Below, piece by piece: positions 10,147 to 17,164 of a DNA stretch of 54,629 nt (the stretch's first letter is position 1; every line of letters begins with the position of its first letter). Made by a program: the position numbers and the translations under genes. The notes under the pieces are model-generated. The model made no database searches. It was not told the DNA's origin and saw nothing but the letters and a program-made list of their open reading frames with translations. The stretch lies in contig JAZNVC010000018.1 of assembly GCA_045592625.1 (NCBI GenBank), positions 1 to 54,629 of the forward strand, read 5' to 3'. The DNA is from SIG607 sp045592625 (lineage in GTDB: Bacteria; Bacillota; Clostridia; Oscillospirales; Acutalibacteraceae).

Positions 10147-10362
10147 TTAGTTTTGTTTATCGCCGTTATAACTGTATAAATTCTCTAAATATTTTTGTTC
10201 CGTTTTTTGCTTAGTCTGTTCTTCAACAGTTATTTTTTCCTCTCTCGGCTGTTTGAGTTTCTTCCTACAAACAACGTAAGTAATAAAAGAACTTACCGCT
10301 AAAGTAAAAAACCAAAGCATAATAATAAAAATACAAATAAGAGTTATCAGTGCTGTTTGCAT
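10147..10362 (-). CDS. Small single-span membrane protein of the late operon
   Basis: 71 aa. ATG 10362 overlaps the terminase stop (TAATG) and lies 9 bp from GGAGG. One hydrophobic span, residues 3-30 (TALITLICIFIIMLWFFTLA), is followed by a basic turn (CRKKLKQPREEK) and a charged, Gln-rich cytoplasmic tail. No family recognised. Its place between large terminase and scaffold is unusual for a membrane protein. It could be a small holin-like or membrane-anchored assembly factor, but there is no lysis-gene context here. Confidence 0.65.
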   Translation of the reverse strand: MQTALITLICIFIIMLWFFTLAVSSFITYVVCRKKLKQPREEKITVEEQTKQKTEQKYLENLYSYNGDKQN

Positions 10363-11714
10363 TAACTCCATCCTCCATTAATATCTTTTGACATATTAAG
10401 ACCCATGCTGAATTTTTCGGAATCGCTCAGCCGTTTACTTGTGGGCTTTTCAGGTTTAAAAAAACGGATATCATACGCTGCATAACGCATAGCATCCATA
10501 AGATGATTCATTTTATCTGTAGGCTTATTGGTAGGCTTATCATTTCGGTCTTTTTCAAAGCAATAACCGGAAATTTCCGCTATAAAGTTCTTACAAGTGG
10601 GAGAAATATAAATTTTATATTCCTGAAGCGTATTAATTCCGTTCATAATGCTGTCGGGACCTTTAACACTCGGTAAAATTCTTGAAATACCAAGCCTTTT
10701 TAAATCGTCATTGCTTTTAGGCTCTGCTGCATCGGCTCTTATACGTTCCTTTGCATATCCTTTACTGCGAATTTCACGGGCTATATCCGAATTGAGCATT
10801 TTTACCCGGTAAAATTCGTCATAGACAAATATCTCTTTATCAATGGGGTTTACCGCCATTGCCACAAATGCCGTCGGGTCATTTGTATAACCATAGTCAA
10901 GACCGAAAAAACTTCTAAACTTCCAAGAATTGTCTTCTGAGACCTTTCCGTTTTCGTCATGCTTCATTCCCAGTTCGTTAACAAAAAACGATTTAACCTC
11001 AAAATTTTCATAAACAAGTCCATCTGCAACGCCCCACTCACCTAAGCCCGCTACTGCATATTTGCGGTAATTTGTCTCCTTCATACGTTCAAATACTTCA
11101 ATATCCTGACTGTCTATCCACTCGTTGTTGAGATAATTGGTGCTATATGTAGAAACGTTTTTTGCCGATTTATCGAAAAATCTTTTCTTTAGCCAATGCT
11201 CAGCACTCCAAGGGTTAAAGGTCAACGTTGTTTGTTTAAAAAGTCCTTCAGGTACTGCACCACGCGGAACCGAAAGGTCAAGTTTATCAAAATCCGCTTC
11301 ACTGCTTATCTCATATGCTTCTTCTATCCATACGAAATTAAGATAGCCCACCTCTACTGTAGTGGATGCAAGTTTTAAAACGTCATCAAAGCCGCGAAAT
11401 ATAATCTTCTGACCTGTAGGTTTATAAGTCATTTGCATAGGACTGACACTATTTTTCCACAGATGAGCAACACCCAGCTTATTTTGAGCCCAAGAAAGTG
11501 CCGCAAAGGTAGAATCTCTGTGTGTTTGCATTACCGCTCTTACCACAAGGGCATTACTTCCGGGGTATTTCATAATGCGAAAAATAAGATTTAGGGCGGT
11601 CGTGGTGGATTTTTTACTTCCTTTACCGCCTTTAAGCACTCTATAACGGTTTTTATCGTTCCAAAAACGGTCATAACCGCCTCCTACAATTTGTTTTAAA
11701 GAAACGTTAGCCAC
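10362..11714 (-). CDS. Terminase large subunit (PBSX/Terminase_3 type)
   Basis: 450 aa, GTG start overlapping the small-subunit gene by 8 bp. The N-terminal ATPase has a Walker A-like GGKGSKKST near residues 29-37 and a Walker B LNFVWIEEAYE. The C-terminal RNase H-like nuclease has FFGLDYGYTNDPTAFVA, IRADAAEPKSNDDLKRLG and a final MNHLMDAMRYAAYDI carrying the usual acidic residues. It drives ATP-powered genome packaging through the portal and cuts concatemers. The sequence resembles PBSX-type terminases, many of which package headful; the end type cannot be read from sequence alone. Confidence 0.93.
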   Translation of the reverse strand: MANVSLKQIVGGGYDRFWNDKNRYRVLKGGKGSKKSTTTALNLIFRIMKYPGSNALVVRAVMQTHRDSTFAALSWAQNKLGVAHLWKNSVSPMQMTYKPTGQKIIFRGFDDVLKLASTTVEVGYLNFVWIEEAYEISSEADFDKLDLSVPRGAVPEGLFKQTTLTFNPWSAEHWLKKRFFDKSAKNVSTYSTNYLNNEWIDSQDIEVFERMKETNYRKYAVAGLGEWGVADGLVYENFEVKSFFVNELGMKHDENGKVSEDNSWKFRSFFGLDYGYTNDPTAFVAMAVNPIDKEIFVYDEFYRVKMLNSDIAREIRSKGYAKERIRADAAEPKSNDDLKRLGISRILPSVKGPDSIMNGINTLQEYKIYISPTCKNFIAEISGYCFEKDRNDKPTNKPTDKMNHLMDAMRYAAYDIRFFKPEKPTSKRLSDSEKFSMGLNMSKDINGGWS

Positions 11715-12168
11715 TACCGTCCACCATCCTTATATCCTCAATAAAGGTTATAGCTTCGTGCAGCTTACTACCGTCTTCCTCACCAAGACCGAGAAGTGAT
11801 TTTATAAGTTCCAATGCCCTAAGTGCACCTTTTGAATCGAAAGTATATTCGCCTGTAGGTTTCATTTTGTGTTCTGAGTAATCCCATTCCATAACCGGCA
11901 CCGCACTCATACAACGGTTATATACATCAATTGCTTTAAGCACCGCCCAGTTATCGTCGATATGAAGTTCCTCGCGTGCGCGTTTTTGTATCGCGTGTAT
12001 GTACGCAAGGCACTCATCATTTTTAAGCATTCTTGTAGCAGCATTTGCGGCGGATTTTTCTTTATACCCTGCAAATATCGCCGCCTTTGCCTTTTCGCCG
12101 GTACGCATATACTCTTCACAGAACTTTCTTTCTCTAGGTGTTAAATCAAAATTTTCTTCACTTGGCAT
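11707..12168 (-). CDS. Terminase small subunit
   Basis: 153 aa from ATG 12168 (an in-frame GTG at 12177 is also possible). The N-terminal ~70 residues (LTPRERKFCEEYMRTGEKA, then AAIFAGYKEKSAANAATRML) are the helix-turn-helix of the Terminase_2/XtmA family, which recognises the packaging site. The centre forms the oligomerisation helices (AREELHIDDNWAVLKAIDVY). It is followed immediately by the large subunit. Three phased repeats and a terminator lie just upstream, within the expected region of a packaging or late-promoter site. Confidence 0.9.
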   Translation of the reverse strand: MPSEENFDLTPRERKFCEEYMRTGEKAKAAIFAGYKEKSAANAATRMLKNDECLAYIHAIQKRAREELHIDDNWAVLKAIDVYNRCMSAVPVMEWDYSEHKMKPTGEYTFDSKGALRALELIKSLLGLGEEDGSKLHEAITFIEDIRMVDGSG

Positions 12169-12236
12169 ATTCCTCACTTCCGTTCATACTCTTTTTCCCG
12201 CCACCCATCCGCCGACTATTATGTTCAGCACTAAAC

Positions 12237-12267
12237 AAAAAAGAGACTTCCTCTCGGAAATCTCTTT
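12237..12267 (-). terminator. Intrinsic terminator between late activator and terS
   Basis: Stem arms at 12240-12251 and 12256-12267 (12 bp with one mismatch, loop TCTC) are followed on the minus strand by a run of T at 12242-12237. Only the minus orientation has the T tract. It would stop early-operon transcripts before the packaging genes, so late expression needs either initiation downstream of it or antitermination. Confidence 0.7.
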
Positions 12268-12295
12268 CTTTACAGTTTACAGTATAGCATATAAA
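12268..12295 (-). promoter_or_regulatory. Possible activator-dependent late promoter -10 region
   Basis: On the minus strand the bases just downstream of the phased repeats read TTTATATGCTATACTG, containing a -10-like TATACT. No -35 consensus exists 16-18 bp upstream; the repeats occupy that place. This would suit a promoter that depends on an activator bound to the repeats. A transcript starting here would have to pass the hairpin at 12237-12267. Weak evidence, based on arrangement alone. Confidence 0.35.
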
Positions 12296-12330
12296 GGGGG
12301 TGGTCGGGGAGTGGTCAAGGGGTGGTCAAA
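12296..12330 (-). repeat. Three direct repeats at exact 11-bp period (GTGGTC)
   Basis: On the plus strand GTGGTC occurs at 12300, 12311 and 12322, each in a G-rich context; on the minus strand this reads GACCACYCC three times. The exact 11-bp spacing puts all copies on one face of the helix. They lie between the stop of a DUF1492/ArpU-like regulator and terS. They are good candidates for the binding site of that activator, or of small terminase at a packaging site. Confidence 0.75.
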
Positions 12331-12331
12331 T

Positions 12332-12721
12332 TTAAGTTTCTATTGACAAAATTTCAATGCCTTTTTTATGAAGCCTCTTAACGTATCTCTCCGAATAATA
12401 CATCACCTTCGCAATTTTCTTTATGCTCTGGCCGTGTATGTAATGCCGCCTTAGAATATTTCGTATTCTCTTATCGGCAATAAGGTCAGTAACTTCTAAA
12501 ATTTTGATTTTAATCTTAAGTGCTTTATCCTCATGTTCCGCTATCTCCTGCTTTTTAAGAACTATATTAGCAGCATATAATCCTTCTGCAGGTTTATCTG
12601 TACTAAGTTCCTGCCAATCTTTTAAATCTTCTTTTAGGGCAGATACCGCTTCCATGGTCGTGAGGTAACTTTCTAAAAACTCCTTTTTCTTTTCCCAGTC
12701 CTTTATCACCGCTTCTGTCAT
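12332..12721 (-). CDS. Late transcription regulator, DUF1492/ArpU-like (sigma-70 region 4-like)
   Basis: 129 aa, ATG behind AGAGG. The N-terminal half is helical (DWEKKKEFLESYLTTMEAV). The C-terminal 50 residues resemble a sigma region 4 helix-turn-helix: IRNILRRHYIHGQSIKKIAK then MYYSERYVKRLHKKGIEIL. Proteins of this group sit immediately upstream of terminase in many Firmicutes phages and switch on late genes. Its stop is 2 bp from the phased repeats, a likely target. Confidence 0.7.
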   Translation of the reverse strand: MTEAVIKDWEKKKEFLESYLTTMEAVSALKEDLKDWQELSTDKPAEGLYAANIVLKKQEIAEHEDKALKIKIKILEVTDLIADKRIRNILRRHYIHGQSIKKIAKVMYYSERYVKRLHKKGIEILSIET

Positions 12722-12735
12722 AATTTAACCTCTTT

Positions 12736-13065
12736 TTATTTTTTATCAAATATCGATTCCTGACCGCTTATACCGTGGTTGTGCTTATTATCCAGTGCAA
12801 CCTTGCAAAGTTCAGCAAGACGCTGAACCTCTGCGACAAATTCTACAGTTATTACTTCGAAAGGCATTACAATGCCGGAAAAGAGCATACCGTTCTTCAG
12901 AACAAAGTACGTACCACCGAGTTCGGACTCTCTTTCAAAAATTGAAAGCATATTATCGTTATCGCTGAGCGGAGAAAGATATTTTGAATCAATGAACTTA
13001 ATACCGGTACCTGTAACTACAGGAATGAGACATTTACTGTGATACGCAAGATTTACAGGTAACAT
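12736..13065 (-). CDS. Hypothetical phage protein
   Basis: 109 aa; overlaps the end of the upstream gene by 13 bp. Soluble, with mixed beta strands (ELGGTYFVLKNGMLFSGIVM) and a C-terminal helix (VEFVAEVQRLAELCKVALDN). No family recognised. It belongs to the early operon by its coupling and orientation. The ATG follows a rather distant GAGG (11 bp), so the start is less certain than for its neighbours. Confidence 0.6.
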   Translation of the reverse strand: MLPVNLAYHSKCLIPVVTGTGIKFIDSKYLSPLSDNDNMLSIFERESELGGTYFVLKNGMLFSGIVMPFEVITVEFVAEVQRLAELCKVALDNKHNHGISGQESIFDKK

Positions 13066-13325
13066 CTCACATAATACCTCTTCATCGGTATTATCTCGGT
13101 ATTATCCGAAATATCTATATACTCAGGCAACCTTCCTTCTTCGCTGAAATGAATTTTCCCTTTTGGAATATCATAAGCCAGGCAGAAGGTGTCTTCATCA
13201 AACACCGGAAGCCCCGTAATAGGATAAAAACCGCTTCCATTGGAAATATACTGTCCCTCTTTGGTTTTATATATCTTGCATATAAGACTCTTTTTACATA
13301 GGCCAATTATTTTTTTGATTATCAT
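13053..13325 (-). CDS. Hypothetical phage protein
   Basis: 90 aa, ATG behind GGAGG. A basic, Cys-containing N-terminus (IIGLCKKSLICKIYKTKEGQ) is followed by short beta strands with Gly/Pro turns and an acidic middle (YIDISDNTE). It overlaps the upstream DUF3310 gene by 4 bp. No recognised family or catalytic motif; probably part of the same early operon. Confidence 0.6.
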   Translation of the reverse strand: MIIKKIIGLCKKSLICKIYKTKEGQYISNGSGFYPITGLPVFDEDTFCLAYDIPKGKIHFSEEGRLPEYIDISDNTEIIPMKRYYVRCYL

Positions 13326-13660
13326 ATTGCTTCCTCCTGTTCCATTTTTTCTATATCTGTTAACCCTTCACAGTTACATCCCGGATAAAAGTTGGGGCAA
13401 GCACAACAATCGCCTATGACACATTTCTTTTCATTTGTTTCTTCTTCCGTTATCTCAAGATATTTATTTATATACCACTGTGCCTTTTTAATATCCTCGT
13501 CACCGTTTTTCCGCCTGTGACGGTATAAATATTTAAAAGCGTTACATTTACAAAAATCCTTAACCGCTTCGTCGCCTAAAGCCTCCCGCATAACTTCTAT
13601 GCACTCAAATTTGCCTGTCTTGTAATGCGAAGGATGATTAACAACGTCATTATTTTCCAC
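13322..13660 (-). CDS. DUF3310 (SaV-like) phage protein with Cys-rich tail
   Basis: 112 aa from a GTG with AAAGGAGGG upstream. Residues 7-12 are the DUF3310 signature VNHPSHY; ECIEVM, FCKCNAFKYLYRHRRKNG and DIKKAQWYINKYLE follow, the usual order of this small helical domain found in many phages, sometimes fused to nucleotide-metabolism enzymes. After residue 75 a tail has six cysteines (CVIGDCCACPNFYPGCNC), possibly metal binding and not a usual part of the family. Function is unknown; a nucleotide-related role has been suggested only from fusions in other phages. Confidence 0.8.
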   Translation of the reverse strand: MENNDVVNHPSHYKTGKFECIEVMREALGDEAVKDFCKCNAFKYLYRHRRKNGDEDIKKAQWYINKYLEITEEETNEKKCVIGDCCACPNFYPGCNCEGLTDIEKMEQEEAI

Positions 13661-13922
13661 GTTTATCCCTCCTTTTCCTTAAATCTACCTTTGGCGGTTT
13701 CTTGTTACGTTTTACCGCTTCCTCGGCTTCCTTTTTCTTCTCGATAACCCGCATACAAGAATAACTACAAAAATACATTCTGCGGCCTTTATAAAAAAGC
13801 TTATATGCCCAATCTTTTGTAGGGCGGCAAAATTTGCCCTTTTTACATTCAGGATTATCGCACTTTATCATTGGGAAAGCTTGAACAATAAGCTGTTCTG
13901 TAGTTTGAGAATTATCTATCAT
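13650..13922 (-). CDS. Small zinc-finger-like phage protein
   Basis: 90 aa from ATG 13922; an in-frame TTG at 13943 would add seven residues and neither start has a strong ribosome site. Cysteines occur as CDNPECKKGKFC and, ~25 residues later, FCSYSC, a plausible four-ligand zinc site. The C-terminus is very basic (KRNKKPPKVDLRKRRDKRGK), suggesting nucleic-acid binding. No named family recognised. Confidence 0.6.
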   Translation of the reverse strand: MIDNSQTTEQLIVQAFPMIKCDNPECKKGKFCRPTKDWAYKLFYKGRRMYFCSYSCMRVIEKKKEAEEAVKRNKKPPKVDLRKRRDKRGK

Positions 13923-14217
13923 TTTGGTTAATCTCTCTTTCAAGGTATTGTTTTATACACTTTATGCAGTTTGAGTAATCAACATTTTCACCGAACTTAC
14001 AAGAGAATTTATTTCCCGTATCTTTGGTGCAATTTTCAAAGCATATTTTGTCAGTTGCTGAATATATAAGCTCCGCTAATTCCTCAACGCTCATATTCCT
14101 TATTCGGTCGTACTGATTTTTTATAGTTCCGTCTGCAAAGTGTTCGCATTCGTAAACGCTTTTGCTCTTATGTTTGCAGATTTCTTTGTGAATGCAGTTT
14201 TGGCATATCATCTGCAT
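13912..14217 (-). CDS. Small Cys-rich phage protein
   Basis: About 101 aa. Two start codons overlap the stop of the preceding gene; ATG 14217 has the better spacing from GGGGAGG. There are ten cysteines, in CQNCIHKEICKH, CFENC, FSCKF and NCIKCIKQ groups, suggesting one or two metal sites. A helical middle reads NMSVEELAELIYSATDKI. Similar small Cys-rich proteins are common in Clostridia prophages; function unknown. Confidence 0.6.
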   Translation of the reverse strand: MQMICQNCIHKEICKHKSKSVYECEHFADGTIKNQYDRIRNMSVEELAELIYSATDKICFENCTKDTGNKFSCKFGENVDYSNCIKCIKQYLEREINQNDR

Positions 14218-15404
14218 CATATCCTCCCCCTGCTGCTTAATACAGCCCATTTCTTATTAGCTTGTTTCTTGCGTGCTTTTCTGCAATCAGCACAATAAAT
14301 ATTTTCTTTACGTTCATAGAAAGTTGCACCGCATCTTTTGCAATACTGCTCTCTTATTCTTAAAAACTGAGCACAGGAATCGCAATCACTTTCACCCGCT
14401 TGGCAGCCTTTAAAATCATCCCAATTAGCACACATAAAACGTTGCCAATACGGGTCATAGCCTAACTCGTTTGCTCTATATTTTAAAAGTCCTGCAAAAT
14501 ATGATAAATCTTTTTTCACCTGCTGTCTGTAAGCAGATAAACTTTTGCCCTGATTAACAGTAGGAACAGGTGCACCGTCCCCCCAGTTACCGCTTCCTAT
14601 CATAAGTCTGACTTTATCCATATTTTCAGTCAGATAAACATAATAAACTTTTCCGCGTATAGCTTTTTCACTTTTGCCTATAAGTTCGGCTATACTACCA
14701 TAACTTTCTCCGTTTTTTATTCCGTCACAAAGTATTTCGTAATCCTTTTCTGTCCATATGCTATCAGCACCGTGAGTATCCGCCTTAACCGGCCGTAATT
14801 TCGTACCTAAATCACAACAACGTCTTTGAATTGCACCTGCAGAACGATTAAGCATTTTCGAAAGCTCTAAATATCCATACTTTTGCTGATTCAGTAAATA
14901 AATCAATTTTGAATCTTCGGCAGGCGACCATGGGTCTTTTCTCTGAAGACTTAATGCTTTATAATCTTTTTTTCGTTGTTCAACCACCCACTCAGGTTCT
15001 TTGCCTAAAGCTAATGGTTCCATTTTAGAAAAATCGATGAAAGAACGGTGCTTTTCTGCCCATTTCCAAAACTCATCTATGTAAACAACGTTGAACTGGC
15101 ATTTATTTACCCTCTTTTTGTGCACGGGTAGTCCACGGTTTTCTACCCAGCTTTTCCTAAGATATGAACTCTCTTTATGTCCGCTTAAAGCAATTATAAG
15201 CTGATTAAGGGTTATATAATCTCCGCCCATAAGCATTGAACCAAGCCCTAACCGGCCCGCCTTTAATTTTATGGCATCTACAGTTCTGTTCAGCCTCTTT
15301 GCCATAGATGGAAGAGAAACATATCCCCAGTTACTATCCAAGTATTCAAGTTCCGCCGCCGTCCACGTTCTCGAACCGCATACAGGTGCTCTCCTTTCGC
15401 TCAT
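14217..15404 (-). CDS. Multi-repeat SANT/Myb-like DNA-binding protein with zinc ribbon
   Basis: 395 aa. ATG 15404 is chosen because AAGGAG precedes it and the first DNA-binding repeat starts soon after; this overlaps the Rep gene by 59 bp. Three Trp-anchored Myb/SANT-like repeats are seen: RTWTAAELEYLDSNWG (N-terminal), PWSPAEDSKLIYLLNQQ (residues ~180-225) and IWTEKDYEILCDGIKN (~240-285), each ending in a helix with conserved KR(L/M)NR or IGKSEKAIRGK. A C-terminal zinc ribbon has CKRCG...CADC. Probably a sequence-specific DNA-binding protein acting in replication or early regulation next to Rep; its exact role is unknown. Confidence 0.75.
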   Translation of the reverse strand: MSERRAPVCGSRTWTAAELEYLDSNWGYVSLPSMAKRLNRTVDAIKLKAGRLGLGSMLMGGDYITLNQLIIALSGHKESSYLRKSWVENRGLPVHKKRVNKCQFNVVYIDEFWKWAEKHRSFIDFSKMEPLALGKEPEWVVEQRKKDYKALSLQRKDPWSPAEDSKLIYLLNQQKYGYLELSKMLNRSAGAIQRRCCDLGTKLRPVKADTHGADSIWTEKDYEILCDGIKNGESYGSIAELIGKSEKAIRGKVYYVYLTENMDKVRLMIGSGNWGDGAPVPTVNQGKSLSAYRQQVKKDLSYFAGLLKYRANELGYDPYWQRFMCANWDDFKGCQAGESDCDSCAQFLRIREQYCKRCGATFYERKENIYCADCRKARKKQANKKWAVLSSRGRI

Positions 15405-16386
15405 TTTCCTTTTTCTCCTTTTTTGTAATATCGCCAAGGTTAGCAATATCCTTCCAATTATTTTTTATATCTTCTCGGTTCAGCCGTCGCAAATATTTAT
15501 CTGCAATATCCGAAATCAGCAGCGTACCCGTATCTGTAACAACTGCGAACTTATCCGGTATCTTTATATCTGGCCAAGTACGTTTTACATATTTTCTTGC
15601 CTCAGCACTGCGAAGCACTTGCTTTTCTTTGGTTATGCAGAATAAAACCTCCTTTCTTCTTATTTGCCTATAAAACAAATACGGCCGACCGTTGAATTCA
15701 TTTACACCCGCATCGATACTGTCGATATCTATAAAATATCCCGCCTTCGCCTGAGGTGGTTCTTTCCAAGAAATTTTATTTATTTCAGTATCTTTCATAA
15801 GCACGGGTTTTCTGATATTTCGTGAACAGGACCACGCTTTACTATTAAGTTTTTCTCCCGGTGTCAGTCCCGTTTTACACTGCTTAACGAGATATGCGGC
15901 AAGCCAGCTGTAATCTCCGCCTTCATACATAGCAAAATATTGTGGTTTTTTGCTGAACTCCCAAAGAGCGTTAATTTCGCTGACTTTAACCTTTTCGGCA
16001 TTATTGATTATCAGATGATGATGTAAAGCTCCTTTTTCTCCGAAGGCGTGAACTTTAACAAATCTAAGTTCTTCTCCACGTTTCCTATACAACGTGGTAA
16101 GCCTTCTTGTAAACTGTCTGCAAAAAAGTTTTGCAGTTTCGCTATCGGGCCTCTTTCCGCGTTCATAGGTCAGCACAAGATGATAATCATCCTCACCGAA
16201 ATTCTCGTTAATAATTCGGGTTAGTTCTCTGATGCGGAGTTTCTCGTTATATTTTTCCTGAGCGAGTGGTGTGCTTCCCGTATAGCCTTCACGTGTAAAA
16301 CCACTTCCCAGTCTTCCGGGGAAGGTCTCAATTACCTCTAACGTATCCCCCGCTCTTATTTCCCTATGTCTATATCCTGATTTCAT
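15346..16386 (-). CDS. Rolling-circle replication initiator (HUH endonuclease Rep)
   Basis: 346 aa, ATG behind AGAGG. HUH Reps nick one strand at an origin and stay joined to the 5' end through tyrosine. Motif 1 is DDYHLVLTYER (residues ~67-76). The metal-binding HUH motif is LHHHLIINN (His122-His124). The catalytic tyrosine/lysine motif is AAYLVKQ (Tyr165, Lys168), with another Tyr at 159. The C-terminal half is basic and ends KKEKKENERKES. No phage polymerase or helicase is visible, so host replication enzymes would do synthesis, with the DnaD-domain gene upstream as a likely helicase-loading partner. An HUH initiator with a podovirus-like virion is unusual. Confidence 0.8.
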   Translation of the reverse strand: MKSGYRHREIRAGDTLEVIETFPGRLGSGFTREGYTGSTPLAQEKYNEKLRIRELTRIINENFGEDDYHLVLTYERGKRPDSETAKLFCRQFTRRLTTLYRKRGEELRFVKVHAFGEKGALHHHLIINNAEKVKVSEINALWEFSKKPQYFAMYEGGDYSWLAAYLVKQCKTGLTPGEKLNSKAWSCSRNIRKPVLMKDTEINKISWKEPPQAKAGYFIDIDSIDAGVNEFNGRPYLFYRQIRRKEVLFCITKEKQVLRSAEARKYVKRTWPDIKIPDKFAVVTDTGTLLISDIADKYLRRLNREDIKNNWKDIANLGDITKKEKKENERKESTCMRFENVDGGGT

Positions 16387-16437
16387 ACTTCCTCTTTCTA
16401 TTTTTGGTTCAATAGTTAATATCTTTTATCAAGTCCC

Positions 16438-16457
16438 AAGAGGGCTTTCGCCCTCTT
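16438..16457. other. Perfect GC-rich hairpin before the Rep gene
   Basis: AAGAGGGC and GCCCTCTT enclose a TTTC (minus strand GAAA) loop, followed on the plus strand by TTTTAAAA. The minus orientation lacks a T tract, so it is a poor terminator for the operon. It lies in the 105-bp spacer directly upstream of rep, where nick-site hairpins of rolling-circle replicons may occur, and next to an A/T-rich stretch. A role as origin or as an mRNA processing structure is a guess. Confidence 0.5.
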
Positions 16458-16491
16458 TTAAAAAAATTGCATTTGACTGCAAAAACTATAT

Positions 16492-17118
16492 TTAATCGGA
16501 TTCTATGATTTTATTAATATCCTTCAAATCATATCCCGCATAATTTTTTTGGTTTGTTTGGCGACAACCGGGGACTTCTTTTTGTCTTAGCGTTTCTAAA
16601 GTGAATATTTTATCCTTTACCCAACGGTTAAGAATCGCTTCCATATAACTTATGCCTGCATTCTTCTTTGCCGTAATTTTTATAGCTTCTTTTATAAGTT
16701 CACAAGATAAGCCCTGCTCTATATAATCGTTAAGCTCCTCTACAACCGTTCTGTTAAGGTACATCATATTAGATTCAAAAAATCTATACAGACCGCCTAT
16801 ATCATTAGCCGGTACTATACTGCCCTGAACAACAGGGATGCCGTTTGCACGTGCAAAATTGATTTCCTGTGCCATTCCCGGAGTTATATCTTTTCCAAAA
16901 ACTCTTAATTGGTCGCAATTTTTTAAGAGAGCTAGTCCCGCATTAAGAGCAGCTTCCCTTTGCTCTTTAATACTGTCGTTAAAAATACCGTGCCACATAA
17001 CGTGAGGAATAATAGGGATATATCCTTCCTTTGCTATTGCCTGTCCGTACTCGTGGGCACGCTTACTGTTTTCTTCAAGCCCACCGTAAGGAGAGCATAC
17101 ATATATAAACGTTGACAT
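16492..17118 (-). CDS. DUF7768 (deoxyribosyltransferase-like)-DnaD C-terminal domain fusion
   Basis: 208 aa, ATG behind AGAGG. Residues 1-100 match the DUF4406/DUF7768 pattern of nucleoside 2-deoxyribosyltransferase-like folds: IYVCSPYGG, ENSKRAHEYGQAIAKEGYIP, PIIPHVMW, LLKNCDQLRVFGKDITPGMA, EINFARANGIPV. Residues ~107-175 match the DnaD/DnaB_2 C-terminal domain: LYRFFESN, then DYIEQGLSCELIKEAIKI, then ISYMEAILNRWVKDKIFTLE. DnaD domains help load the replicative helicase. The fused protein lies directly upstream of the HUH Rep, so it may bring host helicase to the nicked origin. Whether the first domain is catalytic is unknown. Confidence 0.8.
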   Translation of the reverse strand: MSTFIYVCSPYGGLEENSKRAHEYGQAIAKEGYIPIIPHVMWHGIFNDSIKEQREAALNAGLALLKNCDQLRVFGKDITPGMAQEINFARANGIPVVQGSIVPANDIGGLYRFFESNMMYLNRTVVEELNDYIEQGLSCELIKEAIKITAKKNAGISYMEAILNRWVKDKIFTLETLRQKEVPGCRQTNQKNYAGYDLKDINKIIESD

Positions 17119-17130
17119 TATGTAAACCTC

Positions 17131-17158
17131 TTGACTTTATTTTTCTATATGTTATAAT
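17131..17158 (+). promoter_or_regulatory. Sigma-A-type promoter for a divergent small RNA
   Basis: TTGACT at 17131-17136, a 16-bp spacer and a perfect TATAAT at 17153-17158 on the plus strand, inside an otherwise leftward operon. No plus-strand gene follows; two hairpins and a T tract do, so the product would be a short untranslated RNA. Confidence 0.7.
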
Positions 17159-17164
17159 AATTTT

